Shown: positions 24,630-34,588, numbered from the stretch's first letter. The stretch: 49,674 nucleotides of DNA from Moorena sp. SS36440bin_2 (GCA_011524395.1 WTKN01000273.1:28458-78131); one strand, 5' to 3'. Notes: generated by a model not told the origin, from the letters alone. Numbers and translations are program-made.

Positions 24630-25298
24630 TCAATTAGGTTTGAGTAACTGAGCATCTCCTGGTTGAGGTAAAGATACTCCTCTTCTAGGATTGGAGGTTG
24701 TGGCAGGTGATGTAGGATTGGAGGTTGTGGCAGGTGATGGTTGTGTGCTGGACTCTGGTGCCACAGTTTCGGTGCGATTGGGATTGAATAGGCTAACTAA
24801 AACGCTTACTAATGCATCCCGTTCGGCACGAGTTAATTGTTCTATCGCTGCAATATCCCCTTCCATGGGATTTTCGGTTAAGGTATCCCCACTGGGATAC
24901 TGGGATTCTACTAGGTAATCGTATGCACCTAGATAGTCAGCCATGGTCAATTTCCAATCAAAACGGAAATTGGGCAACCGTTTTTTCCCATAGACGTGAT
25001 ACCGAATTAAGCGGTTAACCAGGGTATTATTGGCAGCTACTTCACCGCTTTCTTTACTAATGTATTGGTTCTCTTGTGGTAAATCTGGTAAACGCTGATA
25101 TACTACCTTGCTAATCTCTGGGGGAATAAAAAACTGAGCCACAGCAGGCTGTGCTCCTAGGAGCTGGAAGACACCAGGCGCTTGGTCGTGGGATTCCCAC
25201 AGTAATAGCAAACCACTGGTCATAGTGGTAACAGCTAAACCTAGCGCTAGTTTAATTCCTTTAGTCTTATACATTGCTTCGAGACGGCTATGGAACAT
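24630..25298 (-). CDS. Exported or membrane-anchored hypothetical protein
   Basis: A 222-residue protein with an N-terminal hydrophobic segment at about residues 15-34 (IKLALGLAVTTMTSGLLLLW), probably a signal anchor, followed by a roughly 120-residue globular region (LPNFRFDWKLTMADYLGAYDYL is its best-marked part) and a low-complexity tail with the 10-residue phrase SPATTSNP-type repeated twice. I do not recognise a family; proteins of this layout are conserved in cyanobacteria. The lower-strand group 24235-25603 (DUF1818, this gene, rpoZ) could be one unit. The direct repeat in the tail is visible at DNA level around 24690-24740. Confidence 0.7.
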   Translation of the reverse strand: MFHSRLEAMYKTKGIKLALGLAVTTMTSGLLLLWESHDQAPGVFQLLGAQPAVAQFFIPPEISKVVYQRLPDLPQENQYISKESGEVAANNTLVNRLIRYHVYGKKRLPNFRFDWKLTMADYLGAYDYLVESQYPSGDTLTENPMEGDIAAIEQLTRAERDALVSVLVSLFNPNRTETVAPESSTQPSPATTSNPTSPATTSNPRRGVSLPQPGDAQLLKPN

Positions 25299-25372
25299 TC
25301 TTAGACAACCTTGGGATGAAACTAGGTGTTGCCCCTGACGCTCTAACCCCCTGACTCACTCAGTAGGATAAC

Positions 25373-25603
25373 TTAGTCCGCAATAATCTCTGGCTGGGTC
25401 AGTTCATCAGACATCTCAACAATTGCTCGCAGCACTGGCTTCATGGATGGCTCATCTAGACTTTCAAAATCTTCGAAGCGACGGCGCTTGGCACGGTTGG
25501 CCAGTTGTACAGTGATCCGATAACGATTAGACGCTGCACTTACTAGCTGCTCCGTCCGTTGCAGAATGTCGATTGAATCAAAGTTATAGCTTTTGTGCAG
25601 CAT
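25373..25603 (-). CDS. rpoZ: RNA polymerase omega subunit (cyanobacterial type)
   Basis: A 76-residue protein that matches cyanobacterial omega: [43 protein letters not shown], then [19 protein letters not shown]. The NRYR-x3-LANRAKRR core packs on the beta-prime C-terminus and helps assemble polymerase. Its length is typical. The gene reads leftward 74 bp upstream of the exported hypothetical protein. A small plus-strand frame overlapping its start looks like chance. Confidence 0.93.
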   Translation of the reverse strand: MLHKSYNFDSIDILQRTEQLVSAASNRYRITVQLANRAKRRRFEDFESLDEPSMKPVLRAIVEMSDELTQPEIIAD

Positions 25604-26362
25604 AAGGTTTATCAGGTATTGCTATCTCTACTTAAAATCAGTATCGCCCCCTCTAGCCTACCATACTTCACTTCTAAACTAGGGGTTTCCCTTGATACAA
25701 GTCACAAAATTTTTCTTGAGGTTAATAATATACCATCAAAAAGTGAAAGAATTTGTGAAGTTGGGGGATTTCTGCTTACATTGCTTGGTATGTATGACAA
25801 TAATAAGAAAGAACAGTCAATTTGTACTATCTATACCTAATCTACTAACTATACTGAAACTATATATCTAACCAAGGCTGGGAAGTTCTACCAAACTCTC
25901 CCAGCCTACTTATGTGTAAATGGGATTATGTATAAATTGTATCTGTAATAGGACGCGCGGAAGTTTAGTTGGTTTTTCCTACTAACCTCCGTTGCTGTGG
26001 GAATTACTACTGACTAAAGTTGCCCAAGGCAATGGAAATTTCAGGGTGACTTGGGTAATTACCGAGTAAATCGGCTCTGTACATGGTATCTGTAAATAGT
26101 ACCCCATCGATGCGATCGCATTCATTGTCTTGATTCAGTCGCTCATGGGGGGAACCACGGCAATAGCGAGTGGGGGAAACCCCCAACACCGCGCTGCCTT
26201 CCCAAGACCGCGCTGCATCGCTGGTAACCTTAGGGGTGATAGTACTTTAATTCACTCCTGTGGTATGTGTACCTTATTGCGTATACAAAAAATCATACCA
26301 TTGCTAAGCTATCTTGAGTGTGTCGAGTTGTTAACAATTATCTGGCCAAATAAATATTGTCT
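25604..26362. other. Intergenic region with a dispersed hairpin repeat
   Basis: About 760 bp with no convincing gene. An 82-codon plus-strand frame at 25595-25840 overlaps rpoZ and has weak coding character. At 26129-26222 lies an expanded copy of the CTTGATTCAGTCGCTCATGGGG...GCGCTGCATCGCT repeat, in which the CCGCGCTGC part is present twice. A second, diverged promoter region for the SGNH gene must lie after 26230. Confidence 0.5.
26129..26222. repeat. Dispersed GATGCAG...CTGCATC hairpin repeat, duplicated core
   Basis: Same family as 35055-35106 and 22041-22074: CAGTCGCTCATGGGGGG, a GTGGGGGAAACCCCC hairpin and CCGCGCTGC twice, ending GCGCTGCATCGCT. The doubled core suggests local expansion. 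Confidence 0.6.
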
Positions 26363-27073
26363 ATGCAAACACTTGCCGCTCCTAGCTTGGAGTCATTCCA
26401 TCAGCGCCAAATAACTCCCCTGAAGTTCGTTGTCCTTGGAGATAGTCTGATCTATGGATTTGGAGACCCAGAAGGTGGCGGCTGGGTAGAGCGACTGCGA
26501 CGTCAGTGGATGTTACCCGATAGTCCTGGTCATGTACTGTACAATTTGGGAGTTCGGGGTGATGGGGTTACCCAAGTCCACACGCGACTAGAGCATGAAT
26601 TTCGCAGTCGTGGTGAACTCAGAAACCGTGTACCAGATGCCATTATTTTATCGGTGGGCGTTAACGATTCAGCCCGTAAGGCGCGTCCCGATGGCAAGAA
26701 TTTTACTAATTTTGAGAGTTTCCAGGAAGAACTAGCCAATCTGCTTGAGCTAGCCCAGCAACTCTGTCCAGTCCTATTTGTGGGTATGGTACCAGTGGAT
26801 GAAAGGAAAATGCCCTTTCTCGATTGTCTTTACTACAATCATGCTGACCAGTACTACTACAAAGAAGCAACTCGCCTTGCGTGTCTGAGGCGTCAAATTC
26901 CCTATCTGGACGTTTTTGACTTATGGACATCTCGTGGTTATGATTGGTGCTCTGACCACCTATCTCCAGATGGTCTACATCCCAATGTGGCTGGTTATCA
27001 GCAATTATTACAAGACATCCTGCTCTGGAACCCCTTAGCCCAGCTCAACTCCTTAAGCCTAGCGACAGCCTAA
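26363..27073 (+). CDS. SGNH/GDSL-family hydrolase
   Basis: Starting at the ATG at 26363 (a TTG two codons earlier is less likely), the protein has 236 residues. Block I is [12 protein letters not shown] with nucleophile Ser28, block II GVRGDGV with Gly, block [11 protein letters not shown] with Asn, and block [13 protein letters not shown] with the Asp-x2-His pair. Together these form a complete SGNH esterase/lipase site. No signal peptide is seen, so it is likely cytosolic; the acyl substrate is unknown. Its 3' end overlaps the convergent pentapeptide gene by 15 bp. Confidence 0.9.
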   Translation: MQTLAAPSLESFHQRQITPLKFVVLGDSLIYGFGDPEGGGWVERLRRQWMLPDSPGHVLYNLGVRGDGVTQVHTRLEHEFRSRGELRNRVPDAIILSVGVNDSARKARPDGKNFTNFESFQEELANLLELAQQLCPVLFVGMVPVDERKMPFLDCLYYNHADQYYYKEATRLACLRRQIPYLDVFDLWTSRGYDWCSDHLSPDGLHPNVAGYQQLLQDILLWNPLAQLNSLSLATA

Positions 27074-27568
27074 ACTATCCCGTGTCGAGATACCAGTTAC
27101 AGGATTTACCCCAGTAGCACGCTCACACATCAGTTTAATCTGATAGCGGTCAATCACGGCATTGGTAAAATCAGCACCAGTTATCTCGGCATCGTAAAAC
27201 CTGGTGCTAATCATCATTGCATCGGTCAAAATAGCATTGGTCAAATTAGCTTGGTCTAAAATTACCCGATCTGCCCAAGAATCGGTCAGATTTGCACCTT
27301 CGAGATTCGCTTTCAATAAATTTCCCTTGGTGAAGATAGATTCACTCAGGTCAGCACCTTGGAAGTTTGTGCCTCGCATTTCAGCGCCTGCAAATACTCC
27401 ACCAACTAAATCCTTATGGGAAAAGTTACGATAACTCAAATCTGTAAGAGAATAATTTACTGTATTCTCCTGAGCATAGGCAGGAGTAGCCGATAAAAGC
27501 ACCCATAGCCAAGCCATAACAAGAACTAAAATTAGTCCCAATAAGCGTCGCCAAATCACCCTCATCAC
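27059..27568 (-). CDS. Exported pentapeptide-repeat protein
   Basis: A 169-residue protein with a signal peptide (hydrophobic [17 protein letters not shown] followed by ATPAYAQ as a likely cleavage site). A run of A(D/N)Lxx-type pentapeptides follows, such as [31 protein letters not shown] and later [13 protein letters not shown], forming a right-handed quadrilateral helix in the periplasm or thylakoid lumen. The last 25 residues contain two Cys (MCERATGV and SLGCR) that could form a disulfide. Function of such proteins is mostly unknown. Downstream of the LCP gene by 30 bp on the same strand, so possibly co-transcribed. Confidence 0.9.
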   Translation of the reverse strand: MMRVIWRRLLGLILVLVMAWLWVLLSATPAYAQENTVNYSLTDLSYRNFSHKDLVGGVFAGAEMRGTNFQGADLSESIFTKGNLLKANLEGANLTDSWADRVILDQANLTNAILTDAMMISTRFYDAEITGADFTNAVIDRYQIKLMCERATGVNPVTGISTRDSLGCR

Positions 27569-27598
27569 TTGTCAACCTGACTCCTTAAAAATTAAAAC

Positions 27599-29038
27599 CT
27601 AAAACTCCCTCTCTAACCAATCTTCACCGACTCGAATTGTCAGCTCAGATTTGAGATGACCAGTAGAGGATGCTTCTACTCTACCTAGTCCCAGGACTTT
27701 TTTGACAATATCTGCTGTTTTTATGTCCCCTTGCTGAACAATAATCTCAGTCTGGGACAAGCGGTCAGGCCAATCTGAGACATAATAGACATTGTAGAAG
27801 TCATTTCTGGCTAAATACCGAGCAACACGGCGACCAAGTTCTGGGTCATCGGTAGCATTTTGAACCGCAATTCTGACGCGATGGGGTGAACGGCGGCGCT
27901 TTGATGAACTCTTGTATTTAGGCTCTTGCTCGAAATAGTCACTCATCACTCGGTCTCGCCCTCGTGAATTCATCAGCCAGTAACTGGCAATGTATTCATC
28001 AGCGTTGCTGAATCGACCGGGCAAGAGTACCATTCTGATATTATCTTTACCAACCTCTAGACCAAAACCGACCAGTGCCAAGATTTCCTCTAAGCTAAGA
28101 TTAGTATCAATATACTGCTGCATCACTCGCAGTATTTTTGGTAAACGAGGCACTACACTGGGAGTAACTAAACGCTGGCGCAGGGCCTTGAGTAAGATCT
28201 GCTGCCGCTGTATCCGAGCAATATCACCATTGTCTTTTCGGTATCGAGCAAATTGTTCGGCTTGGTCTCCATTCAAGGTTTGCCACCCTGGTTCTAAATC
28301 AATTTCCAGTTTCTGAGTGACATCTACATATTCCATCCTCTCCGGCACAAACACTTCCAGCCCACCGACCAAATCCACAAGTTCCCGAAATGCATCCGTG
28401 GTAATGCGCACATACCTATCAATTGGTACATCATTTAAGGTCCGGCTAACCACTTCTGCGGTTAAAGTAGAGCCACCTTTGACATTGGCATCGTTAATTT
28501 TAATTATCCCAACACCGGGAATTTCTATTCTCGTATCCCGTGGAATTGAAAGCATATTCACGGAGTGGTCTTTGGGATCTAAGCGCAACAGCAACAGGGT
28601 ATCACTGCGACCACCAAAAACCTCTGGGGAACCTGGCAACGCATCTGGGACTCGGTCTATGCCCATCACCAGGATATTGACTGGTCGTGACAGATTGTAG
28701 GGAAAATTTTTACGCGAAGAATTGTGCTCAGAAGCGGCTGGTTGATTCTGGGCAATTTCGGAGTTTTCGGGTTGAGAATGGGATTTAATCAGAGGCGACA
28801 ATGGGGTAACTAGGGCTAAGGTTGCTCCCAAAGCCGCAGAAATAACTGCTGTCAGAACAAAAGCACTACTCCAGAATACCCACCGCAAATAGGGAGCAAG
28901 GGTTAATCTTAATCCAGAGACAGAAGCGTCTAGGTCTGTAGTCAGGTCAAGCTGAGAGTAGGAAACTCCTGTATCACCCTCTTGGGGTGATGGTTGGGGT
29001 GTTGAAGCTGAGGCATTATTAATCACACCTGTATCCAA
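27599..29038 (-). CDS. LytR-CpsA-Psr (LCP) family protein with LytR_C domain
   Basis: A 479-residue membrane protein: cytoplasmic tail of about 50 residues, one transmembrane segment (residues 54-78), an extracytoplasmic LCP catalytic domain with NILVMGIDR, RSDTLLLLRLDP, SIPRDTRI and INDANVKGG landmarks (about residues 120-250), and a C-terminal LytR_C domain beginning HRVRIAVQNATDDPELG. LCP proteins attach glycopolymers from lipid carriers to peptidoglycan or other acceptors. Arginine and aspartate ligands for the pyrophosphate are kept (R, D in SIPRDTR). Next to a mannose-1-phosphate guanylyltransferase gene, it probably serves extracellular polysaccharide attachment. Confidence 0.92.
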   Translation of the reverse strand: MDTGVINNASASTPQPSPQEGDTGVSYSQLDLTTDLDASVSGLRLTLAPYLRWVFWSSAFVLTAVISAALGATLALVTPLSPLIKSHSQPENSEIAQNQPAASEHNSSRKNFPYNLSRPVNILVMGIDRVPDALPGSPEVFGGRSDTLLLLRLDPKDHSVNMLSIPRDTRIEIPGVGIIKINDANVKGGSTLTAEVVSRTLNDVPIDRYVRITTDAFRELVDLVGGLEVFVPERMEYVDVTQKLEIDLEPGWQTLNGDQAEQFARYRKDNGDIARIQRQQILLKALRQRLVTPSVVPRLPKILRVMQQYIDTNLSLEEILALVGFGLEVGKDNIRMVLLPGRFSNADEYIASYWLMNSRGRDRVMSDYFEQEPKYKSSSKRRRSPHRVRIAVQNATDDPELGRRVARYLARNDFYNVYYVSDWPDRLSQTEIIVQQGDIKTADIVKKVLGLGRVEASSTGHLKSELTIRVGEDWLEREF

Positions 29039-29103
29039 ATCTACCTATGAATTGTGATGACTATTAAAGGATTCAAGTTCCAAGCCTATAGTTGGCTATC
29101 CAA

Positions 29104-29264
29104 TTAAACTGTAGCCTGTGGCTACAGTTTAAGATATTGTTGTTGGCCTATTAGTCTATAAGTCTAGAAGTCAAAGCCAATAAACCATTGTGCCTACCTT
29201 CAACGTGGCTTAATTGAAAGCGCTTTGGCTACCCAGGGCTAAAGCTCCTGGTGAAAGCGCTTTG
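29104..29264. repeat. Two hairpins between divergent LCP and manC-type genes
   Basis: TTAAACTGTAGCC (29104-29116) and GGCTACAGTTTAA (29120-29132) make a perfect 13-bp stem with a 3-nt loop. Further on, GAAAGCGCTTTG occurs twice (29216-29227, 29253-29264) around CCAGG/CCTGG, so the whole 29216-29264 segment can fold into one hairpin. Each could be a repeat element or regulatory structure; no T-runs follow. The remainder of 29039-29490 shows no gene. Confidence 0.55.
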
Positions 29265-29490
29265 AGGAACATCAATGAGTGATTAGTCCTTTGTGATCAA
29301 TGCACAACACGAATACCTGAATACGGATGAAGGAATTGCTGGACAAATGACTAATTTAAGCACTAATGTAATGACTAATGTAATGGCTAAACAAGTACTT
29401 TAACCATTTTTCATAATCTACAGCCTATACCAGCTGAATCAGGGAAAGTGAGGTTAGTATGTAGCAGAAAACTACAGTTAAGGCTACATC

Positions 29491-30552
29491 ATGGATAATT
29501 CTCTCATCCCTGTGATTCTTGCTGGTGGCAAAGGAGAACGGTTTTGGCCGTTGAGCCGTAAGCACCGACCTAAGCAGTTTTTATGTTTGGATGGTAGTGG
29601 CAAGAGTCTTTTGCAGGCAACGGCTGACCGATTGAGTAAGCTGACGGTCGGGCCAGAACAGTTGTGGGTAATTACTTCTGCTATGTTAGCTGAGGGAGTG
29701 ACTCAACAACTACCATCGTTACCCCAGAAGCATCTATTAGCTGAACCGGAAGGACGGGATACAGCACCAGCGGTGGCTTGGGCAACTCTAGAGATTGCCA
29801 AGGCTTACGGAGAAGATGCGGTAGTGGGATTTTTCCCTGCTGACCACTGGATTGAAGATGAGCAAGGGTTTCAGCAAACTATCAAGGCGGCTGCTGAATT
29901 GGCTGCCGCTGAGTCATCGATTGTGACCTTAGGAATCAAGCCCCAATACCCTTCTACAGGCTACGGTTACATTGAGCAAGGTCAGAAGACTGGCACGTTT
30001 GAGGGATTGCCAGTGTATGAGGTCAGTCGATTCACCGAAAAGCCTAACCAAGAGACCGCTGAGGAATTTTTGTCTACTGGTCGATTCAGCTGGAACAGTG
30101 GAATGTTCATTTTCCGGGCTGGGGTAGTTTTAGATGAATTGCGCACCCATGCACCAGAAATTATTGCCCCTTTAGAAGAAAAAGGTATGGCGGCTTATGC
30201 TGACCTAGAAAAGAAAAGTATTGACTATGCTTTGATGGAAAAAACACAGCTAGCTTATGTTTTACCAGCCTCCTTTGGTTGGGATGATTTGGGAGATTGG
30301 AATGCCTTAGAACGCCTGAATAATGGCGATGCTAAAAATGTGGCAATGGCTAATCATGTGGAACTGGATACTGAAGGAGCAATTGTCTACTCTAGTAATG
30401 ACGATGAGGTGATTGTTACTATTGGTTTAGACGATGTGCTAGTGGTACGCGATCGCAATGCTACGTTAATTGCAAAAAAAGACCGGACCCAGGACATAAA
30501 ACAAGCTATAAAACTTCTCAAAGAGAATTCAAGACTACAAGATTTTTTGTGA
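29491..30552 (+). CDS. Mannose-1-phosphate guanylyltransferase
   Basis: A 353-residue GDP-mannose pyrophosphorylase of the short type, without the extra phosphomannose isomerase domain. Landmarks are LIPVILAGGKGERFWPLSRKHRPKQFL (signature GGxGxRxxPxS...PKQ), FFPADHWIEDEQGF as the metal and nucleotide loop, TPKxPSTGYGYIE-like segment (PQYPSTGYGYIEQG), EVSRFTEKPN and FSWNSGMFIF. It makes GDP-mannose from mannose-1-phosphate and GTP in the cytosol for polysaccharide or glycan synthesis, which suits the nearby LCP gene. It starts at ATG 29491. Confidence 0.95.
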   Translation: MDNSLIPVILAGGKGERFWPLSRKHRPKQFLCLDGSGKSLLQATADRLSKLTVGPEQLWVITSAMLAEGVTQQLPSLPQKHLLAEPEGRDTAPAVAWATLEIAKAYGEDAVVGFFPADHWIEDEQGFQQTIKAAAELAAAESSIVTLGIKPQYPSTGYGYIEQGQKTGTFEGLPVYEVSRFTEKPNQETAEEFLSTGRFSWNSGMFIFRAGVVLDELRTHAPEIIAPLEEKGMAAYADLEKKSIDYALMEKTQLAYVLPASFGWDDLGDWNALERLNNGDAKNVAMANHVELDTEGAIVYSSNDDEVIVTIGLDDVLVVRDRNATLIAKKDRTQDIKQAIKLLKENSRLQDFL

Positions 30553-30758
30553 TAAATCGATTCTTTATATTTCTTGGATTAAGTATATTATAAGCACGAT
30601 TAACGTCAGAGTGCTTAAGAATATATAGTTCAGGATTTTATCATTATTTATCAATCATCGGTGCTCTTATTTTTCTGACTAAATTAATTATCTAATCTGA
30701 ACTAGATAACACTATAGATAAAAGATAGAAAAAGTTAGGGTAGCGATGAAGTTTATAA

Positions 30759-30850
30759 ACAGGGAATAGGGAACAGGGAACAGGGAACAGGGAATAGGCC
30801 ATAGACAATAGACAATAGACAATAGGGAAGAATAAACAGGGAACAGGGTA
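30759..30850. repeat. Heptamer tandem repeat (AACAGGG/GACAATA types)
   Basis: AACAGGG and AATAGGG 7-mers alternate from 30759, switch to ATAGACA/CAATAGA units near 30800, and return to AACAGGG at the end. They belong to the short tandemly repeated sequences typical of filamentous cyanobacteria and match, reversed, the array at 22075-22135. Confidence 0.85.
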
Positions 30851-31194
30851 AAATCAAAGTATAGCTTGTTAGGAAATAGTTAATAGGTAAGACAAATATA
30901 TAAAAAACGATAACAAATCATCTATGATCACTAATATCACTGTTATCAATTAAATTAATTATCAAAAAACAGTTTAAATGATAATTTTTATCTCCATGGG
31001 TGAATAATTTTTATGGCTGAATTTAAAAAAAACTTAGGTTATTTTACTGACCTAAGGTCTATGGCTGTATTGCTAACGCCTTGTTTCAAAAAAAGAAGCT
31101 GATTCCAAGGTTAATCCTTAGTCATACACATTAGGTATACGCAGTTGGGTTAATTGGTAAATGGAAAATAGATAATAAGTCAGAGAATGCGATG

Positions 31195-31400
31195 CTCGGT
31201 ACGAGCCCCTACGCGAGTCACGCGTTGTGGCCAACGGCCTCAGCTTCCGTGCTTATGGAATTGACTTGCTTGTCACGCTACGCTCCGGAAGCGTTTCGGC
31301 AAAGCCTCCGCTTCGCGTTCGCGAAGCGGAGGCCTTTGGCCTCAGCTTCCGCGCTTATGCGATCGCCTTTGGCGTGCTCTGAAGAGCGATCGCAAATCTG
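31195..31400. repeat. Cluster of GC-rich palindromic repeat modules
   Basis: Overlapping CGCTTCGCGTTCGCGAAGCGGAGG, GTCACGCTACGCTCC and GCTTATGCGATCGCC modules form a string of palindromes. The 14-bp GCGTTCGCGAAGCG (31315-31328) recurs reversed inside the tolC coding sequence at 32342-32355. The cluster explains a spurious open frame here. Confidence 0.75.
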
Positions 31401-31958
31401 TTGGAACACAAGTAACCCTGACCATCAAGTAATGTTGAAAAAAACGAAGATAATGCTTTGGTAGTGTGGCAGAGTGGAAAAGCTCTCGGGCTGTTCAAGC
31501 CTACCCCAATCTAAGCTAAGGTCAAATAAAAATAATTTTATCGTAATTGAAGCAACTTCCTGATATTAGAGCATCGGCTCAGTAATAGAATTTAACCGAT
31601 TAACCCGATATCCTGTGCAAAAGCGGGTCTACCATCTCCGAATCTCCCCATCTCCGAATCTCCCCATCTCCCGATGAAGCTTCGCTTCCGCTAAAAGCAA
31701 ACGCATAAGCGTGACTTTTCTCCCTGCAACAGAAAATTGCCAATATGAGGATACTGTGAAGCCATTGCCCACTATAATGAAGTCTTGTTAAAGAGCAACT
31801 CCTATAAAAAATGGCAATTTGAGGCTCAATCCTGATTTAGATATGCAAACCGGGAATATTCCTTTGCTAAACCCAATAGCAAGCCATTATCCTGCCATTG
31901 GTTGCTAAATTGAGCAAGAGAAGTAGTTCTGCTAAGACTAAAATCAACTGTAAAATCT

Positions 31959-33839
31959 ATGCCAACTTTTCGTTATATATTAGCTGTAGGTGTGGGGACG
32001 GCAATTGCCTTGAGCGGCATGGAATCCCGAGCCTCAGAAGATTTACCATCACTTACTAAGCCGACTAATAACTCAGTAGCTACACCTAACCAAGAATCCT
32101 TAACAGAAGCAGCCCCAAACCCAGAGCTAGGGAAGCTAGTGGTAGAAGTCATTAATAGTACTACCCCAGCTGCCAAGCAACCAGAGCAACAGGAGTCTAT
32201 TTCCTCTGTAGATTCCTCACCCTCAGAAGCAGAATTAGTCCAAGAAATTATTGATCAAACCACCCTGCCTACTGATCAGCCACAGCAAGAGGAGTCGATT
32301 CCGGCTGTGGCTGAGTTGGCAGCGCCATTCGCCGAAGGCGACGCTTCGCGAACGCAATCCGTAGACGTGGGTGAGGTAATGGTGGTTGAATCTGCCACAG
32401 AGGAAAACCCTGAGTTAATGTCACAAACCTCTGGAAGCTCACCAACCCCTGGCACCTCAGCCCCAGAGTTTCTTGATCCTAACCCGAATCCGTTATCATT
32501 TCCTACCCAAAGCCAGGAAGTCCAGATCGATGTCACACAGCCAATTACCCTCCAACAGACCATAGAACTGGCAAAGCGTAATAATCAGGAATTACAGCAA
32601 GCACAACTGACCTTGGAACGTAATCAGTTTGTTCTCGAAGAAGCTTTAAGCGCTTGGTACCCCAATTTGACAACAACTGCAGGAATTAACTATGCACAGA
32701 GTGCAGCAGCAGAGGCAGCTGTTGAGGATGCTCGTGCAACTGAAGCTCAACAGGCTTTGCCACCAGAAGTTCGTGAAGCTATTACTCCAGATCCTGTACC
32801 GACAGCATTTTTCAATGCAGCCCTACGGTTAGATTATAACCTATACACTGGTGGGCAACGACCAGCACAAGTCCGCCTAGCGGAGGAACAGGTAAATTTG
32901 CAGCAGCTGGAGGTAGAACGCCTCTCTGAAGAGATCAGACTTCAGGTCACCCTTGCCTATTACAATTTACAAGAGAATGATGCTCTAGTTGAGATTTCCC
33001 AAGCGGCAGTCACCGAGTCAGCTCAGATTTTACGGGATACAGAGTTACTGGAACAAGCTGGCTTAGGAACCCGATTTGAGGTCTTGCAACAGCAGGTTGA
33101 GCTAGCCAATGACTCTCAAGGGTTGACCAACGCTCTGAGTAACCAGCGTATTGCCCGACGTCAGCTGGCGGAGTTATTAAACTTATCTCAATCAGCAGAA
33201 ATTACTGCAGCAGATCCCATTGAAATTGCTGGAAGTTGGGATTTATCTCTAGAACAGAGCGTGATATTGTCTTATAAAAACCGATCTGAGTTAGAACAGC
33301 AACTCGTACAACGAAAAATCAATAAGGAACAGCGCAGCATTGCCCTGGCGGCGGTCAGGCCTCAGGTGAGTGTATTTGGTCAAATCGACCTAGCTGATAA
33401 CTTAGATGATGTTGTGGGTTTTGGTGATGGTTACTCGGTCGGGGCAACATTCCAGTGGAATTTTTTCGATGGCGGAGCAGCGATGGCCAGAGCAAAGCAG
33501 GAAGATATTGATATTGCCTTAGCTGAAAGCAGTTTTGCTAACCAACGGGATCAAATACGCTTTGAGATCGAACAAGCTTATTCTCAATTAAACTCCAATG
33601 AAGAGAGTATTGAAACGGCATCCTTTGCCCTAGAGGTAGCAGAAGAGAGTCTCCGGCTAGCTCGGTTACGATTTCAGGCAGGGGTTGGTACCCAAACCGA
33701 CGTAATTAACCAGCAAACAGCCCTAACCCGGGCTAGGATTAACCAACTTAACGCAATTCTCAACTACAACCGCGCTCTGGCCAACTTGCAACGGGCAGTG
33801 AGTAATCTCCCAGATAGTAAAGTTAGTGATATTCCCTAG
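31959..33839 (+). CDS. TolC-family outer-membrane channel protein
   Basis: A 626-residue protein with signal sequence (YILAVGVGTAIALSGMESRA). Residues 25-190 form a Ser/Pro/Glu-rich linker with repeats such as QESIxxVxS and an in-frame GC-rich repeat (AAPFAEGDASRTQS, from 32322). Two outer-membrane efflux domains follow from about residue 195, marked by TLQQTIELAKRNN, LDYNLYTGGQRPAQV and the second-half SYKNRSELEQQLVQ and FQWNFFDGGAAMARAKQE. It forms the trimeric channel for a type I secretion or efflux system in the outer membrane; no pump genes adjoin. The linker is long for this family and typical of cyanobacterial members. Confidence 0.9.
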   Translation: MPTFRYILAVGVGTAIALSGMESRASEDLPSLTKPTNNSVATPNQESLTEAAPNPELGKLVVEVINSTTPAAKQPEQQESISSVDSSPSEAELVQEIIDQTTLPTDQPQQEESIPAVAELAAPFAEGDASRTQSVDVGEVMVVESATEENPELMSQTSGSSPTPGTSAPEFLDPNPNPLSFPTQSQEVQIDVTQPITLQQTIELAKRNNQELQQAQLTLERNQFVLEEALSAWYPNLTTTAGINYAQSAAAEAAVEDARATEAQQALPPEVREAITPDPVPTAFFNAALRLDYNLYTGGQRPAQVRLAEEQVNLQQLEVERLSEEIRLQVTLAYYNLQENDALVEISQAAVTESAQILRDTELLEQAGLGTRFEVLQQQVELANDSQGLTNALSNQRIARRQLAELLNLSQSAEITAADPIEIAGSWDLSLEQSVILSYKNRSELEQQLVQRKINKEQRSIALAAVRPQVSVFGQIDLADNLDDVVGFGDGYSVGATFQWNFFDGGAAMARAKQEDIDIALAESSFANQRDQIRFEIEQAYSQLNSNEESIETASFALEVAEESLRLARLRFQAGVGTQTDVINQQTALTRARINQLNAILNYNRALANLQRAVSNLPDSKVSDIP

Positions 33840-33884
33840 TATTTCATCAAAATTGAATTAAGGGGTAAACTATACTTGTCACGA

Positions 33885-33990
33885 TTAGGCACTAGGTATT
33901 AGACCCTAAGTATTAGACCCTAGGTATTAGAACTTAAGTATTAGACCCTAGGTATTAAGCGTTAAGGACTAACCCCTAACATCTAATACC
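33885..33990. repeat. Imperfect 15-bp tandem repeat (TATTAGACCCTAGG type)
   Basis: Five or so imperfect copies of TATTAGACCCTA(A/G)G follow the tolC stop, alternating with TATTAGAACTTAAG and TATTAAGCGTTAAGG, then decay into TAACCCCTAACATCTAATACC. No coding role is seen. Confidence 0.75.
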
Positions 33991-34047
33991 ATTAACCTTG
34001 CCCTAACTCGCAAAACTAAATTGACAGAACACCTGCTCTGGTTTAGA

Positions 34048-34086
34048 GTTAATGGTTCATGGCCAACTTAGCCATGAACCATTAAC
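34048..34086. terminator. Strong hairpin, probable tolC terminator
   Basis: Two 16-bp arms (34048-34063 and 34071-34086) pair exactly around a 7-nt loop, with an eight-T run about 12 nt downstream on the plus strand (34098-34105). It lies between tolC and the ferredoxin gene and fits a terminator, with the spacing of the T-run slightly long. Confidence 0.55.
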
Positions 34087-34164
34087 CAGGGATGCTTATT
34101 TTTTTTACATTCCTTAATAAAATAGAAATACTGTCAGAAAATAAGATCAGACTTGGGACAAATC

Positions 34165-34494
34165 ATGGCTAATATCAAATTTGTCAAGGAAGACCAAGAA
34201 GTCATTGCTGCTAATGGAGCGAACTTACGAGAGAAAATGCTGCAAAATCGCATAGATCTCTACACGTTTCGGGGAAAGCTGGTGAACTGTGGCGGTTATG
34301 GTCAATGTGGTACCTGTATTGTCGAAATTGTGGCAGGGATAGAAAATCTATCCCCTAGAACTGAGGTAGAAAATCGGAAACTAAAGAAAAAGCCTGATAA
34401 TTACCGATTAGCCTGTCAAGTCTTGGTGAATGGACCTGTGAGTGTTAAAACTAAACCAAGCGTTAAAAGCAAATCCCCATCTGCTGCCATCTAA
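34165..34494 (+). CDS. [2Fe-2S] ferredoxin
   Basis: A 109-residue protein if started at the ATG at 34165 (a TTG 12 bp upstream is less likely). The cluster ligands are C-x5-C-x2-C in [12 protein letters not shown] and a fourth Cys in YRLACQVLV. The C-x5-C spacing is that of adrenodoxin-like ferredoxins rather than the C-x4-C plant-type photosynthetic one. The C-terminus is a basic, Ser/Lys-rich tail ([14 protein letters not shown]). It transfers single electrons in the cytosol; the partner is unknown. It stands alone, after the tolC terminator. Confidence 0.9.
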   Translation: MANIKFVKEDQEVIAANGANLREKMLQNRIDLYTFRGKLVNCGGYGQCGTCIVEIVAGIENLSPRTEVENRKLKKKPDNYRLACQVLVNGPVSVKTKPSVKSKSPSAAI

Positions 34495-34588
34495 CCATAG
34501 CAATAGATTTTAAGGGCTAGCTGGCGAGGGATTGTAACCTGAATTCCCCCTCCTTCTATAGATGCTTACATAGGGTTTATAACATTTA

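Larger units (their letters stand above)
30553..31958. other. Repeat-rich 1.4-kb intergenic region
   Basis: No convincing gene. The contents are a heptamer array (30759-30850), a GC-rich repeat cluster (31190-31400), a 16-bp tandem repeat CCATCTCCGAATCTCC (31632-31663, then a partial copy), a GATGAAGCTTCGC fragment at 31673-31685 and a short TGGCAGAGTGGAAAAGCTC stretch near 31465 that resembles half a tRNA. A 90-codon plus-strand frame at 31192-31464 is composed of the GC-rich repeats and is most likely not a gene. Confidence 0.6.

Noticed and set aside
25595-25840. A plus-strand frame of 81 codons starting inside rpoZ
   Set aside because: It overlaps the start of rpoZ antisense, lacks a ribosome site, and its protein shows no family features.
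31192-31464. A 90-codon plus-strand open frame
   Set aside because: It consists of GC-rich repeat modules that also occur elsewhere in intergenic DNA and has no ribosome site or recognised family.
31460-31503. Sequence resembling the 5' half of a tRNA (D-arm-like AGTGGAAAAGCTC, anticodon-like loop)
   Set aside because: The anticodon stem has a mismatch or a short loop, no T-arm or 3' acceptor strand follows, and U33 is uncertain, so at best it is a fragment.
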